From positions 21,069-85,068 of the forward strand of contig JABCZH010000016.1 of assembly GCA_013289795.1 (NCBI GenBank): a DNA stretch of 64,000 nt. Direction: 5' to 3'. Below are positions 46,169 through 55,287 of the stretch, piece after piece. This DNA is from Acidobacteriota bacterium (GTDB lineage: Bacteria > Acidobacteriota > Terriglobia > Terriglobales > Acidobacteriaceae). Position 1 is the first letter of the stretch. Each line of letters starts with the position of its first letter. A model generated the notes under the pieces. The model was not told the origin of the DNA and ran no database searches. It saw nothing but the letters and a program-made list of their open reading frames with translations. Both the position numbers and the translations under genes were made by a program.

Positions 46169-46498
46169 ATGGATCGTCGTCAAAAGGCGCGAGTCGCAAC
46201 GCAGTTGCCGGTGCGGGTTTGGGGCATGGACGCAAAGGCACAGCCCTTCACGCAGTTGGTAATGGTGCGCAACATCAGCCGCAACGGCGCATTGGTTGAG
46301 GGCATGCTGCGCATGGTTAAGCCCGGCGAGGTCATCCAAATACAGTTCGGCGAAGAACAAGCGCCGTTCCGTGTGGTGTGGGCCGGGAAGCCGGGCGGCC
46401 AAAGGGAAGGCGAAGTCGGCGTCCAGGGCCTGTCTTCCGAACCTAAACTTTGGGATTTGGACTTGGTTCAGTGCGGCGCAGTCGCAGGTAAGGCATAA
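46169..46498 (+). CDS. PilZ-domain protein
   Basis: 109 residues from ATG 46169 (MDRRQKARVATQLPVRV). The c-di-GMP signature pair is present: RRQKAR (RxxxR-like) and NISRNGALVE (D/NxSxxG). A single PilZ domain, so probably a c-di-GMP-dependent adaptor for motility, secretion or exopolysaccharide. An upstream ATG at 46094 would add 25 residues with no domain character and is rejected. The next gene is convergent, its end inside a repeat array. Confidence 0.88.
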   Translation: MDRRQKARVATQLPVRVWGMDAKAQPFTQLVMVRNISRNGALVEGMLRMVKPGEVIQIQFGEEQAPFRVVWAGKPGGQREGEVGVQGLSSEPKLWDLDLVQCGAVAGKA

Positions 46499-46513
46499 AC
46501 CAGCCTCTTGTAA

Positions 46514-46548
46514 TTCGGTTCTCGGATCTCAGTTCCCAGTTCTCAGCA
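46514..46548. repeat. Heptamer array spelling the oxidoreductase C-terminus
   Basis: Five in-register units TTCGGTT, CTCGGAT, CTCAGTT, CCCAGTT, CTCAGCA (consensus CTCAGTT). The minus-strand oxidoreductase ends inside it: its last codons V-L-R-T-G-N-stop are read from these units. Confidence 0.8.
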
Positions 46549-48457
46549 CTTCTTCCACGGCGCGGTAAGCCTGATCTATTGCCACATTGGTGTAGGCGCT
46601 GGCGCCGGCATCGGAGTTGGCGATGGTGATCCGCCCATACGGCTGCCTCCCGACCACCCACGGCTCCTCACCCTTGCGCCAGTGTGGATCGAACAATGGG
46701 TTGGGGCTGTAGGCATAGCCGTGCGCCCAGCGATTCACCGTGATGCCTTCGATGTCCCGAGCGGGATCAAAGCCGGCCGCGCCCAGCATCCGTGCCAGTT
46801 GATCGCGGATGTTGCGCTCGAAGGTGGCAAACGGAGTCTGCATGAGTTCGGAGCGCCCGGCGCGGTTCTGGTCGCGTGGCGGCAGTCCCGGACTGCATGG
46901 GGTGCGCAGCATGAACAACACCATCGGATCTTCCGGCTTGGTGGGAAACTGGTATTCGCCCAGGCTGACGGGGAAATCCAGTGCTGCGTAAGTGTGGTAG
47001 CTGCCCGGGGCGATAATCTGCTGAATTCCAAGCTGGTGAAACGTGCTCCAATTGCGGATCGCAACGTGCGTGTACACCAACGGCGCTTTCACCAACTGGT
47101 GCAGGGCTTCCTTCTGTTTCTCCGGAAGCTCCGGGCAGAGAAACGGAATCATCATGTTGTAGCAAGCGAGAACACATGATTTACCGCGGACCGTTTGCAG
47201 CTTGCCGCCTCGCATGTAAGCGACAGTAACGCCCTTCGCCGATTTTGCCGGGCCGTCGTTATCGACCGTCACCACTGTACTGTTCAAGCGAATACGGATT
47301 GCCGACTTTGCATCGTCAAGCTGCGCGTAGTCGGCGCGGGCGGTCACGATGTCGTCCATGCTATGGCCCGGGATCGCAGCCGGAATCAGGGAGCGAACCA
47401 GCAGCCGTGCGACTGAAGCGTTGCCGTCGGGAAAATGGAAAATGTAAGGCTCTTCATTGCCCGATGCGCCCAGGCCAAGACCGTCGAATCCAGGATAGGT
47501 GAACGATCCGTAGTCGTCCCCCGTCTCATAGCACGTCAGCGCCGAGACGGCGTCAATCCCGACGCAGAATTCGTCGTGAGTATAGGTCTGGAAAAAGGGC
47601 AAGGCATCGGGATCTAGTTTGCAGGTCTTGGTGAGATAGTCCGCATAACTGATCTCCATCAGCTGTGCGCGTTTTTGGTCGCGGGACAACGCTGGCAGAT
47701 AGTCAACTTTCTCCGTATAGACGCGCTCGATATCACGCCGGGCTTTCATCGAGAGTGGAGTGCTCTTGAGAAACTCTGCCCAGGGCCGCGATCCCATGCC
47801 AGGCACGAGGCGGTCTTCGCCAAATGTTTCTTTATCGAAGAAGCAGGCGGTTCCGAGTTTCTCGTAAAGTTTCTGGTCGTAAGCTTTGTAGAAGCGCTGA
47901 GTGTCGATGCCGAGTTCGGCGATCAATCCCTTCGCTTCTTTGCTGTAACGCGACGGGGTATCGATCGATTGTGTGCCTCCATAGCTGAGCAGGAGCCGGC
48001 CGCCAGCGTGAAACTCATTCCGTTTGGCGTGGCCGCCAAAATCGTCGTGGTTGTCGAGGATGAGGATTCGCGCGTTCGCGCCCGCGTATTTGCGGAAAAA
48101 GTAAGCGGCCGCCAGACCGCTGATGCCACCGCCAACGACGATCAGGTCGTAGGTCTCGCCGGTGCTTTCAGGCTTGCTGGCGGAATCCCAAAAGCTGTGG
48201 TCTCGCAGACTATGCGCAACCGGATAGCTGCCTTCGTGATTGCCCCGCAGCCCGGTCAATGCTGGAGGGTAGTACGCCGGATTCTTCTCGGGAGCTGAAT
48301 CCAAGCCAGAGAGGCCAAACATGGGGGGAACCGCAGACGCGACCACTGCTCCCCCGACGGCAAGCGCGATCCCATCCAGAAAATCGCGGCGGGTGATCTT
48401 CCGGTCCATTCCCAGTTCGCGCTCTTGGGATTTCCCGCTCATGAATTCATGCGACAT
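46529..48457 (-). CDS. Tat-exported FAD-dependent oxidoreductase (spermidine dehydrogenase-like)
   Basis: 642 residues. A Tat signal ([22 protein letters not shown]) is followed by a GxGxxG flavin motif in [22 protein letters not shown], the GGHAKRNEF second FAD strand and a C-terminal [23 protein letters not shown] that closes the FAD site. The RRDFLxG start and overall layout resemble Pseudomonas spermidine dehydrogenase and related amine oxidases. Substrate is not certain. Three Met residues within the first 17 allow alternative starts. Its 3' end lies in a heptamer array. Confidence 0.82.
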   Translation of the reverse strand: MSHEFMSGKSQERELGMDRKITRRDFLDGIALAVGGAVVASAVPPMFGLSGLDSAPEKNPAYYPPALTGLRGNHEGSYPVAHSLRDHSFWDSASKPESTGETYDLIVVGGGISGLAAAYFFRKYAGANARILILDNHDDFGGHAKRNEFHAGGRLLLSYGGTQSIDTPSRYSKEAKGLIAELGIDTQRFYKAYDQKLYEKLGTACFFDKETFGEDRLVPGMGSRPWAEFLKSTPLSMKARRDIERVYTEKVDYLPALSRDQKRAQLMEISYADYLTKTCKLDPDALPFFQTYTHDEFCVGIDAVSALTCYETGDDYGSFTYPGFDGLGLGASGNEEPYIFHFPDGNASVARLLVRSLIPAAIPGHSMDDIVTARADYAQLDDAKSAIRIRLNSTVVTVDNDGPAKSAKGVTVAYMRGGKLQTVRGKSCVLACYNMMIPFLCPELPEKQKEALHQLVKAPLVYTHVAIRNWSTFHQLGIQQIIAPGSYHTYAALDFPVSLGEYQFPTKPEDPMVLFMLRTPCSPGLPPRDQNRAGRSELMQTPFATFERNIRDQLARMLGAAGFDPARDIEGITVNRWAHGYAYSPNPLFDPHWRKGEEPWVVGRQPYGRITIANSDAGASAYTNVAIDQAYRAVEEVLRTGN

Positions 48458-48502
48458 ATGGCGCGCAAAAACGGAGACTTGAACGGCGGTGCAAGTGTCA
48501 GG

Positions 48503-49213
48503 CTATTTCAGCCAAATGGAAGTTCCGATCAGAACCAGCACCTCGATTACAGCCAGCGATATCCACAAACGCTGGCGGAAAACCGAACGTCGCAGGTCCC
48601 GCTTCAAATCTGCCTCGAGCACGTGGACGGTCTCTACCTCCACGGGATCCGGTTTTGGTCTCGCTGGAGCAGCCAATGGTTGGGACATCCTGGATTCAGT
48701 CTTGGGCTTGTCGGGCAGAAAAACCTTGGGTGTGCTGATGACCGAGGACCAGCGCGCAAGCAACATGGAGCGAGCCCCCAACCCAAGGTCCATCGGCTTG
48801 GACGTCAGTTCCAGTGGAGGCATCCGTTCCGGAGCAACTCGGTCCGCCAGATTGCGCAGCAGAGATGTCCACCATCCGTGACCCATCGTGTCCGAAATCA
48901 GCTCACCCACTTCCACGGGCCTCGACTCCAACTCAAGCGGCGGTAAGTCTTCCGGCGAGATGACATCGCCCAAATTGCGGAACACGGTGCGAAACCAGGG
49001 CACACTGACGCGGTCGCTCTGCAACATGCCCACGTCGACCGGTCGTGAAGTGAGTTGCAACGGTGGCAACTTCTCCGGCGCAAACTTGTCCCGCAACTCG
49101 CCCAGCAGGTGTTTCCAAAGCGGCTGGTTCCAGGTATCGGCCAGCAGGAGCTCGATTTGAGGCGCTGGCGGATTCTCTTGCAGAGGCTCGGAATGAGTGG
49201 AATCAGTAAACAT
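48503..49213 (-). CDS. Membrane-anchored protein with three tandem 41-residue repeats
   Basis: 236 residues. Three copies of a module starting with an aromatic pair and ending in a Pro-rich motif: LPPLQLTSRPVDVG (49-62), LPPLELESRPVEVG (90-103) and MPPLELTSKPMDLG (131-144), each preceded by a W/F-rich helix and P-E. The period is 41 residues. A linker rich in Pro and Lys follows, then a C-terminal membrane helix (LWISLAVIEVLVLIGTSIW, 217-235), so the repeats are cytoplasmic or periplasmic with a C-terminal anchor. I know no named family. Its start lies 125 bp from the divergent ABC exporter gene. Confidence 0.65.
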   Translation of the reverse strand: MFTDSTHSEPLQENPPAPQIELLLADTWNQPLWKHLLGELRDKFAPEKLPPLQLTSRPVDVGMLQSDRVSVPWFRTVFRNLGDVISPEDLPPLELESRPVEVGELISDTMGHGWWTSLLRNLADRVAPERMPPLELTSKPMDLGLGARSMLLARWSSVISTPKVFLPDKPKTESRMSQPLAAPARPKPDPVEVETVHVLEADLKRDLRRSVFRQRLWISLAVIEVLVLIGTSIWLK

Positions 49214-49338
49214 TGAGTTAGGGCTGAAAACCCGATTCTAGTGTAACCCAAGCCGGCAGACGATTGCCTTGCGAGTGGCCTTAAACCCCGATTCCACAAA
49301 ATGAAGCGTCCTTGCCGCGGCCAGAGTCTAATTACAAC

Positions 49339-51240
49339 GTGACGCCACCCAGCAAGCCGCCCCGAGACGCACGCCCCGCCAGCCAAAGATTGCGCACCGT
49401 TTTGCCCATCCTTGGAGAACTTATTCGGCCTCGCCGAGGCCTGTTAGCACTGGGCTTTCTACTGATGCTGATCAACCGGGTTTCCGGCCTGGTGCTTCCC
49501 TACTCCACCAAGTACTTGATCGACACGGTCATGGTCAAACACCACCTGCAATTGCTCAAGCCGCTGGTTGGGGCAGTGTTGCTGGCGACCTTGATTCAGG
49601 GAGTGACTTCGTTCTCGCTGACACAACTGCTGTCTAAAGCGGCGCAGCGACTCATCGCCGAGCTGCGTTCCAAGGTACAGACGCACATTGGGCGCCTTTC
49701 TGTAACTTTCCACGATTCCAACAAGAGCGGAGCGCTGGTTGCCCGCATCATGAGCGACGTTGAAGGTGTACGCAATCTGGTCGGCACTGGACTCGTGGAC
49801 CTGGTCGGGGGCTTGATCACTGCGCTGATTGCACTGGTTGTGCTGTTCCGCATCAGCGCGCTGATGACCGCGCTGGCGTTCGGGTTCCTCTCGGTATTCG
49901 CTCTTGCCCTAAAGAAGGCGTTCGGCACCATCCGTCCCATCTTCCGCGATCGCGGCAAGATCAATGCTGAAGTCACTGGACGGCTGGCGGAATCGCTCGG
50001 AGGCATTCGCGTGGTAAAGGGCTACCACGCTGAAGAACGAGAGGACAATGTATTCTCCCGCGGGGTGCAGCGGCTGCTGGACAATGTGCTGCGCACACTG
50101 ACCGCCACCTCTGTGATGACGCTTTCGGCCAGTGTGCTGCTGGGAGTGGTGGGGGCAGTCATCATGTATGTAGGCGCGCACCAGGTGGCCGCGGGATCAT
50201 TGACCATTGGCGGCTTTTTCACCTACACGCTGTTCATGGGCTTTCTGATTGCTCCGATTATGCAGATCGTTCAAGTGGGCACGCAACTGACTGAAGCCCT
50301 GGCGGGGCTGGAACGCACTCAGGAGATTCTCGATGAGCGCCGGGAGGATCGTGACCCCAAGCGAACCCAGACCCTCGGCATTATTCGCGGTGACATCGAT
50401 TTCGAGAAAGTGGGCTTCAGCTACGACGGCAGCAAGTTGGTTCTTCGAGACGTATCTTTTCACGCTGCGCCCGGAACGGTAACTGCGCTCGTGGGATCGT
50501 CCGGGTCCGGAAAGTCAACCACCATCGGCCTGATCGCCGCGTTTCACACTCCTTCCGAGGGGAAGATTCTGGTCGATGGCGTCGACTTGAGCACAGTACG
50601 GCTGGATTCCTATCGCACCCAGTTAGGTGTCGTTCTGCAAGAGTCGTTCTTGTTTGATGGAACGATTCGAGACAATGTCGTGTTTTCTCGGCCCGATGCC
50701 ACTGAAGAACAAGTTATGTCAGCTTGCCGGATTGCACGGGTGGACGAGTTTGCCGAGAGTTTTCCGGAGAAGTACAACACCGTGGTCGGTGAACGCGGGG
50801 TCAAACTATCCGGAGGCCAACGGCAGCGCATCTCGATCGCACGCGCCATTCTGGCCGAGCCGCGCATTCTGATTCTCGACGAAGCCACTTCCAGCCTCGA
50901 TTCCGAATCCGAAGCTCTGATCCAGCAGGGCCTGTCCTACCTGATGCAGGGGCGGACGACATTCGTTATTGCACACCGGCTTTCGACGATCCGCCGCGCA
51001 GATCAAATCCTGGTGATGGAACAGGGGCAAATCCTGGAGCGCGGGCGCCACGAGGAACTCTACGCGTTGCATGGACGTTACTACGACCTCTACACCCGCC
51101 AGCACGGAGTGGAAAGCAATCTATTCCTCGCGCCGGGAGAAGGCGACGCCGCCAAGGTTCCCGGCGACGACAAATCCAAGCCGGGGGCGAACGGCGACGT
51201 CAACCTAGCCAGCGCACTGCGTCTGGTGCGCGGTCAATAA
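49339..51240 (+). CDS. ABC exporter, permease fused to ATPase
   Basis: 633 residues from GTG 49339 (TTG 49312 is possible). An N-terminal six-helix type I exporter domain (about 25-330) is followed by an ATPase with Walker A GSSGSGKST, Q-loop VVLQESFLFDGTIRDNV, signature LSGGQRQRIS, Walker B ILILDEATSSLD and H-loop AHRLSTI. It works as a dimer, typically exporting lipids, peptides or drugs (MsbA/BmrA group). A C-terminal hydrophilic tail of about 40 residues rich in Gly, Asp and Lys is unusual. The protein with three 41-residue repeats is divergent. Confidence 0.95.
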   Translation: MTPPSKPPRDARPASQRLRTVLPILGELIRPRRGLLALGFLLMLINRVSGLVLPYSTKYLIDTVMVKHHLQLLKPLVGAVLLATLIQGVTSFSLTQLLSKAAQRLIAELRSKVQTHIGRLSVTFHDSNKSGALVARIMSDVEGVRNLVGTGLVDLVGGLITALIALVVLFRISALMTALAFGFLSVFALALKKAFGTIRPIFRDRGKINAEVTGRLAESLGGIRVVKGYHAEEREDNVFSRGVQRLLDNVLRTLTATSVMTLSASVLLGVVGAVIMYVGAHQVAAGSLTIGGFFTYTLFMGFLIAPIMQIVQVGTQLTEALAGLERTQEILDERREDRDPKRTQTLGIIRGDIDFEKVGFSYDGSKLVLRDVSFHAAPGTVTALVGSSGSGKSTTIGLIAAFHTPSEGKILVDGVDLSTVRLDSYRTQLGVVLQESFLFDGTIRDNVVFSRPDATEEQVMSACRIARVDEFAESFPEKYNTVVGERGVKLSGGQRQRISIARAILAEPRILILDEATSSLDSESEALIQQGLSYLMQGRTTFVIAHRLSTIRRADQILVMEQGQILERGRHEELYALHGRYYDLYTRQHGVESNLFLAPGEGDAAKVPGDDKSKPGANGDVNLASALRLVRGQ

Positions 51241-51252
51241 GCTAGACTTCAA

Positions 51253-53040
51253 CTATTTCTTTTCTGCCGGCTTTTCATCCTTTTCGGCGTCTTCCATTGT
51301 ACCCGGCATCAGGTGCATGAGAGGCTTCGACCGCTGCTCATCCAGTTCGGGATGGGGCAACGGCTTCCGGGGCAGCATCTGGTCACGCATCGCGGTATTG
51401 TAGACAAAGATGGCTTCCACGGTGGCCGCCTGCGCCAGATCTCCACTCTGCAACCGCTCGAAAGTGTCCTGGTTCGAGTGGTGCGTGCGGGAGCTGTAAT
51501 CCAGGGGATCCTGAATGAACTGGAAGCCGGGAATGCCAACCGCGTCGAAAGACTCATGGTCGGTGCCGCCGGTGTGACGTAAAGTGATGGTGGCAACGCC
51601 GAGGTCCTTCAGAGGTTCTATCCATTGCGCAAAGATAGGACTAACAGCGGCGTTTTCCTCCAGGTAGATTCCGCGGATCTTGCCGCTGCCGTTGTCCACA
51701 TTGAAGTAGCCGGAAATCTTCGGTTGATCAGGTTTCAGCTCAACTGGACCAGCAGGCTTCCGCAACCATTCCGGCTTCTTCATTTCGTCAGGTGCGGTGG
51801 AAAGCGGGACGAACCCGAAGTGCTGCTTTACATAGAGTTGGGAACCGAATAAACCCTGTTCTTCCCCAGTCCACAGCCCCACGCGGATGGTGCGCCGCGG
51901 CTTCACATGCAATGCATTCAGGATGCGCATGACCTCCATGGCAACCACTGTTCCGGCCCCATTGTCGGTCGCGCCGGTGCCAGCGGCCCAGGAGTCCAGG
52001 TGGCCGCCAACCATTACCACTTCATCTTTCAGCTTGGGATCGGTGCCAGAAATCTCGGCAATGGTGTCGAAGCCGTGTTCGTGATCGCCGGAGAACTTGG
52101 TGTCCACGTTCATCTCGATGTCCACCGGAACGTGCGCCTTCAGCAAACGATATACGCGACCGTAGCTCTCGATGGCCATCACCACCACTGGAAACGGAAT
52201 GGCATGGTCGCGCTGGTAAGTGAACCCGCCCAGACTGCCATCATCGAAAATCGTGCCACCGGAACCGCCGCCGTCTCGACCATCACGGCTGGGAAGAATC
52301 ATCGCCAGGGCGTGTTCGGAAACCAGGAACGCCTTGGTCTTCTCGCGCAACTCCATTCTTTCCGCGTATGTTTTCATGTACTCTGCATAATCCCGTTCGG
52401 GAGCCATCGGGTAATCGACCAGTTTGGCCAGGTCTTTGTCGTCATAGCGCTCAAACAGCGCTTTCTCGACCGGTTTGACCTCGCGCATTTCTCCGTAAAG
52501 AACAATCTTCCCGGTTATTTTGCCCTTATATTTGTCGAGGTCTTCTACTTTCTTCACTTCCATCGAGACCGCAGGGGCATTGATCGCGCCGTTGCTCGAC
52601 GGCGACCACGGCGCCGCCTGGGCGATGAACACGGCGGTGTCAGGTGAGCTCATGCGCACCCAAGTATTGAGTTGCTGCCATCCCATGCCGAACTCACCCC
52701 AATCCTCCAAGTGGGCATTGGCGCAGCCCATCGCCGTGAACTGATCGCGCGTCCACGCGTTGGCTCGCTTCAGGTTGGGCGATCCGGTGAGGCGCGGGCC
52801 AATCCCGTCCATGAGCGCCGACGCATACTCCATGACGTGCGAATGCTTGAGCCCCTCCTCGCGAATCTCCTGATACATGGAGTAATCAAGATCTTCTTTC
52901 GCCGGTTGCGGCAGTTCGTAGGAGGGCCGGCTCGCGACAGCGGAGCTGGCGTTGTTCTTTTTCTTGTCGGCTGCAATCAGTGGCAGGGCACAGACAATCA
53001 GTGCGGCGATGATAACGCTAACAACTTTCTTGCTGAACAT
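51253..53040 (-). CDS. Exported M28-family metallopeptidase
   Basis: 595 residues with a signal peptide (VVSVIIAALIVCALPLIAA). The C-terminal half is an M28 zinc peptidase: GGHLDSWAAGTGATDNGAGTVVAMEVMRIL (zinc His and bridging Asp), GEEQGLFGS (catalytic Glu) and the last zinc ligands around HTGGTDHESF. A PA-like inserted domain with the segment HAIPFPVVVMAIESYGRV lies near 270-310. It trims N-terminal residues from peptides outside the cytoplasm. The C-terminus is very charged (EKDEKPAEKK). It ends 12 bp from the convergent ABC exporter gene. Confidence 0.92.
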   Translation of the reverse strand: MFSKKVVSVIIAALIVCALPLIAADKKKNNASSAVASRPSYELPQPAKEDLDYSMYQEIREEGLKHSHVMEYASALMDGIGPRLTGSPNLKRANAWTRDQFTAMGCANAHLEDWGEFGMGWQQLNTWVRMSSPDTAVFIAQAAPWSPSSNGAINAPAVSMEVKKVEDLDKYKGKITGKIVLYGEMREVKPVEKALFERYDDKDLAKLVDYPMAPERDYAEYMKTYAERMELREKTKAFLVSEHALAMILPSRDGRDGGGSGGTIFDDGSLGGFTYQRDHAIPFPVVVMAIESYGRVYRLLKAHVPVDIEMNVDTKFSGDHEHGFDTIAEISGTDPKLKDEVVMVGGHLDSWAAGTGATDNGAGTVVAMEVMRILNALHVKPRRTIRVGLWTGEEQGLFGSQLYVKQHFGFVPLSTAPDEMKKPEWLRKPAGPVELKPDQPKISGYFNVDNGSGKIRGIYLEENAAVSPIFAQWIEPLKDLGVATITLRHTGGTDHESFDAVGIPGFQFIQDPLDYSSRTHHSNQDTFERLQSGDLAQAATVEAIFVYNTAMRDQMLPRKPLPHPELDEQRSKPLMHLMPGTMEDAEKDEKPAEKK

Positions 53041-53137
53041 GGTGGCATCGTCCTCGGCTTAGGAAACAAAGCAGAGTATCAGATACCGACCGCGCTTTCC
53101 AAGGGGAACGCTAGAGCAGGCTGGCTCTAGACCAGAC

Positions 53138-53851
53138 TCATGCATCCGCAGGTTCCGCCGGAAGCGGAGCGATGGTGTGGAGTCCGCACTCCGTTTTTGC
53201 GAACCCTGACCAGCGTCCCGCCCGCGCATCTTCACCCGGTCTGATCGCCCGGGTGCAATGGGTGCAACCGATGCTGGGGTAGTTCCGATCATGCAGAGGA
53301 TTGTAGGGAACACCGCTTTCGCGAATGTACTTCCAGACGTCCTGCGAACTCCAATCCACGATCGGGTTGATCTTCACTAAACCAAATTTTGCGTCCCACT
53401 CGATCTTCCCCGCGGTCGCACGGAAAGCAGTCTGGTCGCGGCGAATGCTGGTGATCCAGGCCCGCAATTCTGACAGCTTTCTGCGCAGCGGTTCGATTTT
53501 GCGCAGATTGCAGCACTCGTCGGGGCTGCGGGTCCACAGGCTGGCGCCGTGGACCCGCGCCTGCTCTTCTGGCGAGAGCAGCGAGTACACCTTCTCGATT
53601 TTGATGCCGTAGCGTTCTTCGATCTGATCCATCAAGCTGTAGGTTTCCGGGAAAAGAAATTCGGTGTCGAGCGTAAACACAGAAAAATCACGGCGTACCC
53701 GCGACGCCAGGTCGATGACCACCATGCCTTCAGCGCCGAAAGCAGAGGAAATCGCCACATCGGGGCCAAAGTTATCGAAGGCCCAGCGCAGCACCTCTTC
53801 TGGGGTCCAATGTTCGGCGGCGAGTTGCAGTTTGAGGATGTCGTCTTTCAT
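53138..53851 (-). CDS. cysH: Adenylyl-sulfate (APS) reductase, assimilatory
   Basis: 237 residues of the CysH family. The [4Fe-4S] motif that marks APS rather than PAPS reductases is intact: Cys113-Cys114 (DECCNLRK) and Cys196/Cys199 (GCTHC). The mobile C-terminal ECGLH (221-225) carries the catalytic Cys222. The N-terminal AFGAEGMVVIDL is the P-loop-like region. It reduces APS to sulfite with thioredoxin. Last gene of the four-gene sulfate-assimilation operon; its start overlaps the cobA stop by four bases. Confidence 0.97.
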   Translation of the reverse strand: MKDDILKLQLAAEHWTPEEVLRWAFDNFGPDVAISSAFGAEGMVVIDLASRVRRDFSVFTLDTEFLFPETYSLMDQIEERYGIKIEKVYSLLSPEEQARVHGASLWTRSPDECCNLRKIEPLRRKLSELRAWITSIRRDQTAFRATAGKIEWDAKFGLVKINPIVDWSSQDVWKYIRESGVPYNPLHDRNYPSIGCTHCTRAIRPGEDARAGRWSGFAKTECGLHTIAPLPAEPADA

Positions 53852-54675
53852 CTTGCTACTCGTTCTTCCGCTGCCTCAGGCTTCATGAAAGCGCTCTGTG
53901 CCAGGAGCATCTGCATTTCAGCCAAAGGAACCACATTCGCGGAATGACTCCAGGCCGGAAGCACACCGGGCTTTGCGAAGCGAACAACATCTCCGACGAT
54001 CAGCAAAGAAGGAGCGGAGAACCTGGGCGTATGCGGGATCTCGGCCAGAGTGGTCAGATGAACCTGCTGATCTGCCGTAGTTGCCCGCGAAACAATAGCG
54101 CAGGGCATTTCATCTTCAAGGCCCGCTCGTTTGAGTTTCGACGCAATCGCTCCAGGATCGTGGGGCATGTAGATCACCAGCGTGGCTCCGCTGCTGACGA
54201 ACTTCTGCCAATCGGTTTCTTGAATGCCTGCCGCATGCTGCCCGGCAAGAAACACCACCGCGTGCGAGAGTTGGCGATGCGTCAGAGGAATCCCTGCCGC
54301 AGCCGCGGCCCCGAAAGCTGCCGTGACGCCCGGCACGATTTCGTAATCGATATTTGCTCTCCGTAGCGCTTCGATCTCTTCGCCTGCGCGCCCAAAGATC
54401 AACGGGTCGCCGCTTTTTAGACGCACCACGATCAGTCCCAAACCCGCGAGCGACGTCATCAGGAAATTGATGTCTTCCTGTGTGATCTTTTTCACTCCGC
54501 TGCGCTTGCCTACGTTGTGAACTTGGGCCGCCGGTGATACCAGCTTGAGAATCACCGGCCCCACCAGATCGTCATGAAGAACCGCATCTGCGGATCGCAA
54601 CAGCCGCAGAGCTTTCAGCGTCAGCAGATCGGGATCTCCCGGCCCCGCGCCCACCAGATAGACTTTGCCATTCAT
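53848..54675 (-). CDS. cobA: Uroporphyrinogen-III C-methyltransferase
   Basis: 275 residues of the SUMT family: YLVGAGPGDPDLLTLKALRLL at the N-terminus, VRLKSGDPLIFGRAGEEIEAL, IVPGVTAAFGAAAAAGIPLTHR and the SAM-binding GATLVIYMPH region. It makes precorrin-2, the first step to siroheme, the cofactor of the reductase in this operon. Overlaps of four bases on both sides indicate translational coupling. The C-terminal 30 residues (WSHSANVVPLAEMQM) are an extension beyond the core. Confidence 0.95.
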   Translation of the reverse strand: MNGKVYLVGAGPGDPDLLTLKALRLLRSADAVLHDDLVGPVILKLVSPAAQVHNVGKRSGVKKITQEDINFLMTSLAGLGLIVVRLKSGDPLIFGRAGEEIEALRRANIDYEIVPGVTAAFGAAAAAGIPLTHRQLSHAVVFLAGQHAAGIQETDWQKFVSSGATLVIYMPHDPGAIASKLKRAGLEDEMPCAIVSRATTADQQVHLTTLAEIPHTPRFSAPSLLIVGDVVRFAKPGVLPAWSHSANVVPLAEMQMLLAQSAFMKPEAAEERVAR

Positions 54676-55280
54676 GATGCTTTCTCCTTTGTGGCAAGTA
54701 GCAACTCCGCTTCGAAGGCTTCGCGGCTTGCGAGTGACAGCAGCAACCAGCGTTTGCGTTCTGGATCGAGGCTGCTAGCGAGGACTTCGCGCCGGGTCCC
54801 ACCCAGCCGCGCGACCCACTCCTCATAACCGGGGCCGAATTGCCGCTCCAGTTGCTGCCTTAGTTTCTGTGCAAGCGAGGGACTTTGGCCGGCAGTGGAC
54901 ACCGCGATCTGGAGATCGCCACGCTGCACCACTGCTGGATAGAAGAAGTCGCATTGTTCGGGGACATCCACGACGTTGCAAAGCACACCGCGCCGCTGAG
55001 CCTCGCGGAACACGCTTTCGTTGACCGCGCGTGATGCAGTTGCGACCACCACCAGAAACATTCCTTCGAGATCTGTGACCGAGAATGCCCGCTCTTCCAG
55101 CCTGATTTGGCCGGCCTCAGCCCATTCGCGTACGGCTGGGCTGACTCGCACAGCAACCACTCGCATGCGAGCACCGGTAGCGAGGAAACCGCGAATCTTC
55201 TGCTCGCCAATCTTTCCGGCACCCACGACCAGCACTGGGCGGTTGTCCAACTTCACAAACATTGGAAACAAGCGAGCCAT
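54672..55280 (-). CDS. Precorrin-2 dehydrogenase / sirohydrochlorin ferrochelatase
   Basis: 202 residues from ATG 55280 with AGGAG upstream; a longer frame is not needed. The N-terminal LFPMFVKLDNRPVLVVGAGKIGEQKIRGF is the Met8p/CysG-N NAD-binding domain, followed by LEGMFLVVVATASRAVNESVFREA, CDFFYPAVVQRGDLQIAVSTAGQSPSLAQKLR. It oxidises precorrin-2 to sirohydrochlorin and may also insert iron. Together with cobA it completes siroheme synthesis for the reductase upstream, seven bases away. Confidence 0.94.
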   Translation of the reverse strand: MARLFPMFVKLDNRPVLVVGAGKIGEQKIRGFLATGARMRVVAVRVSPAVREWAEAGQIRLEERAFSVTDLEGMFLVVVATASRAVNESVFREAQRRGVLCNVVDVPEQCDFFYPAVVQRGDLQIAVSTAGQSPSLAQKLRQQLERQFGPGYEEWVARLGGTRREVLASSLDPERKRWLLLSLASREAFEAELLLATKEKAS

Positions 55281-55287
55281 TTCTCTC

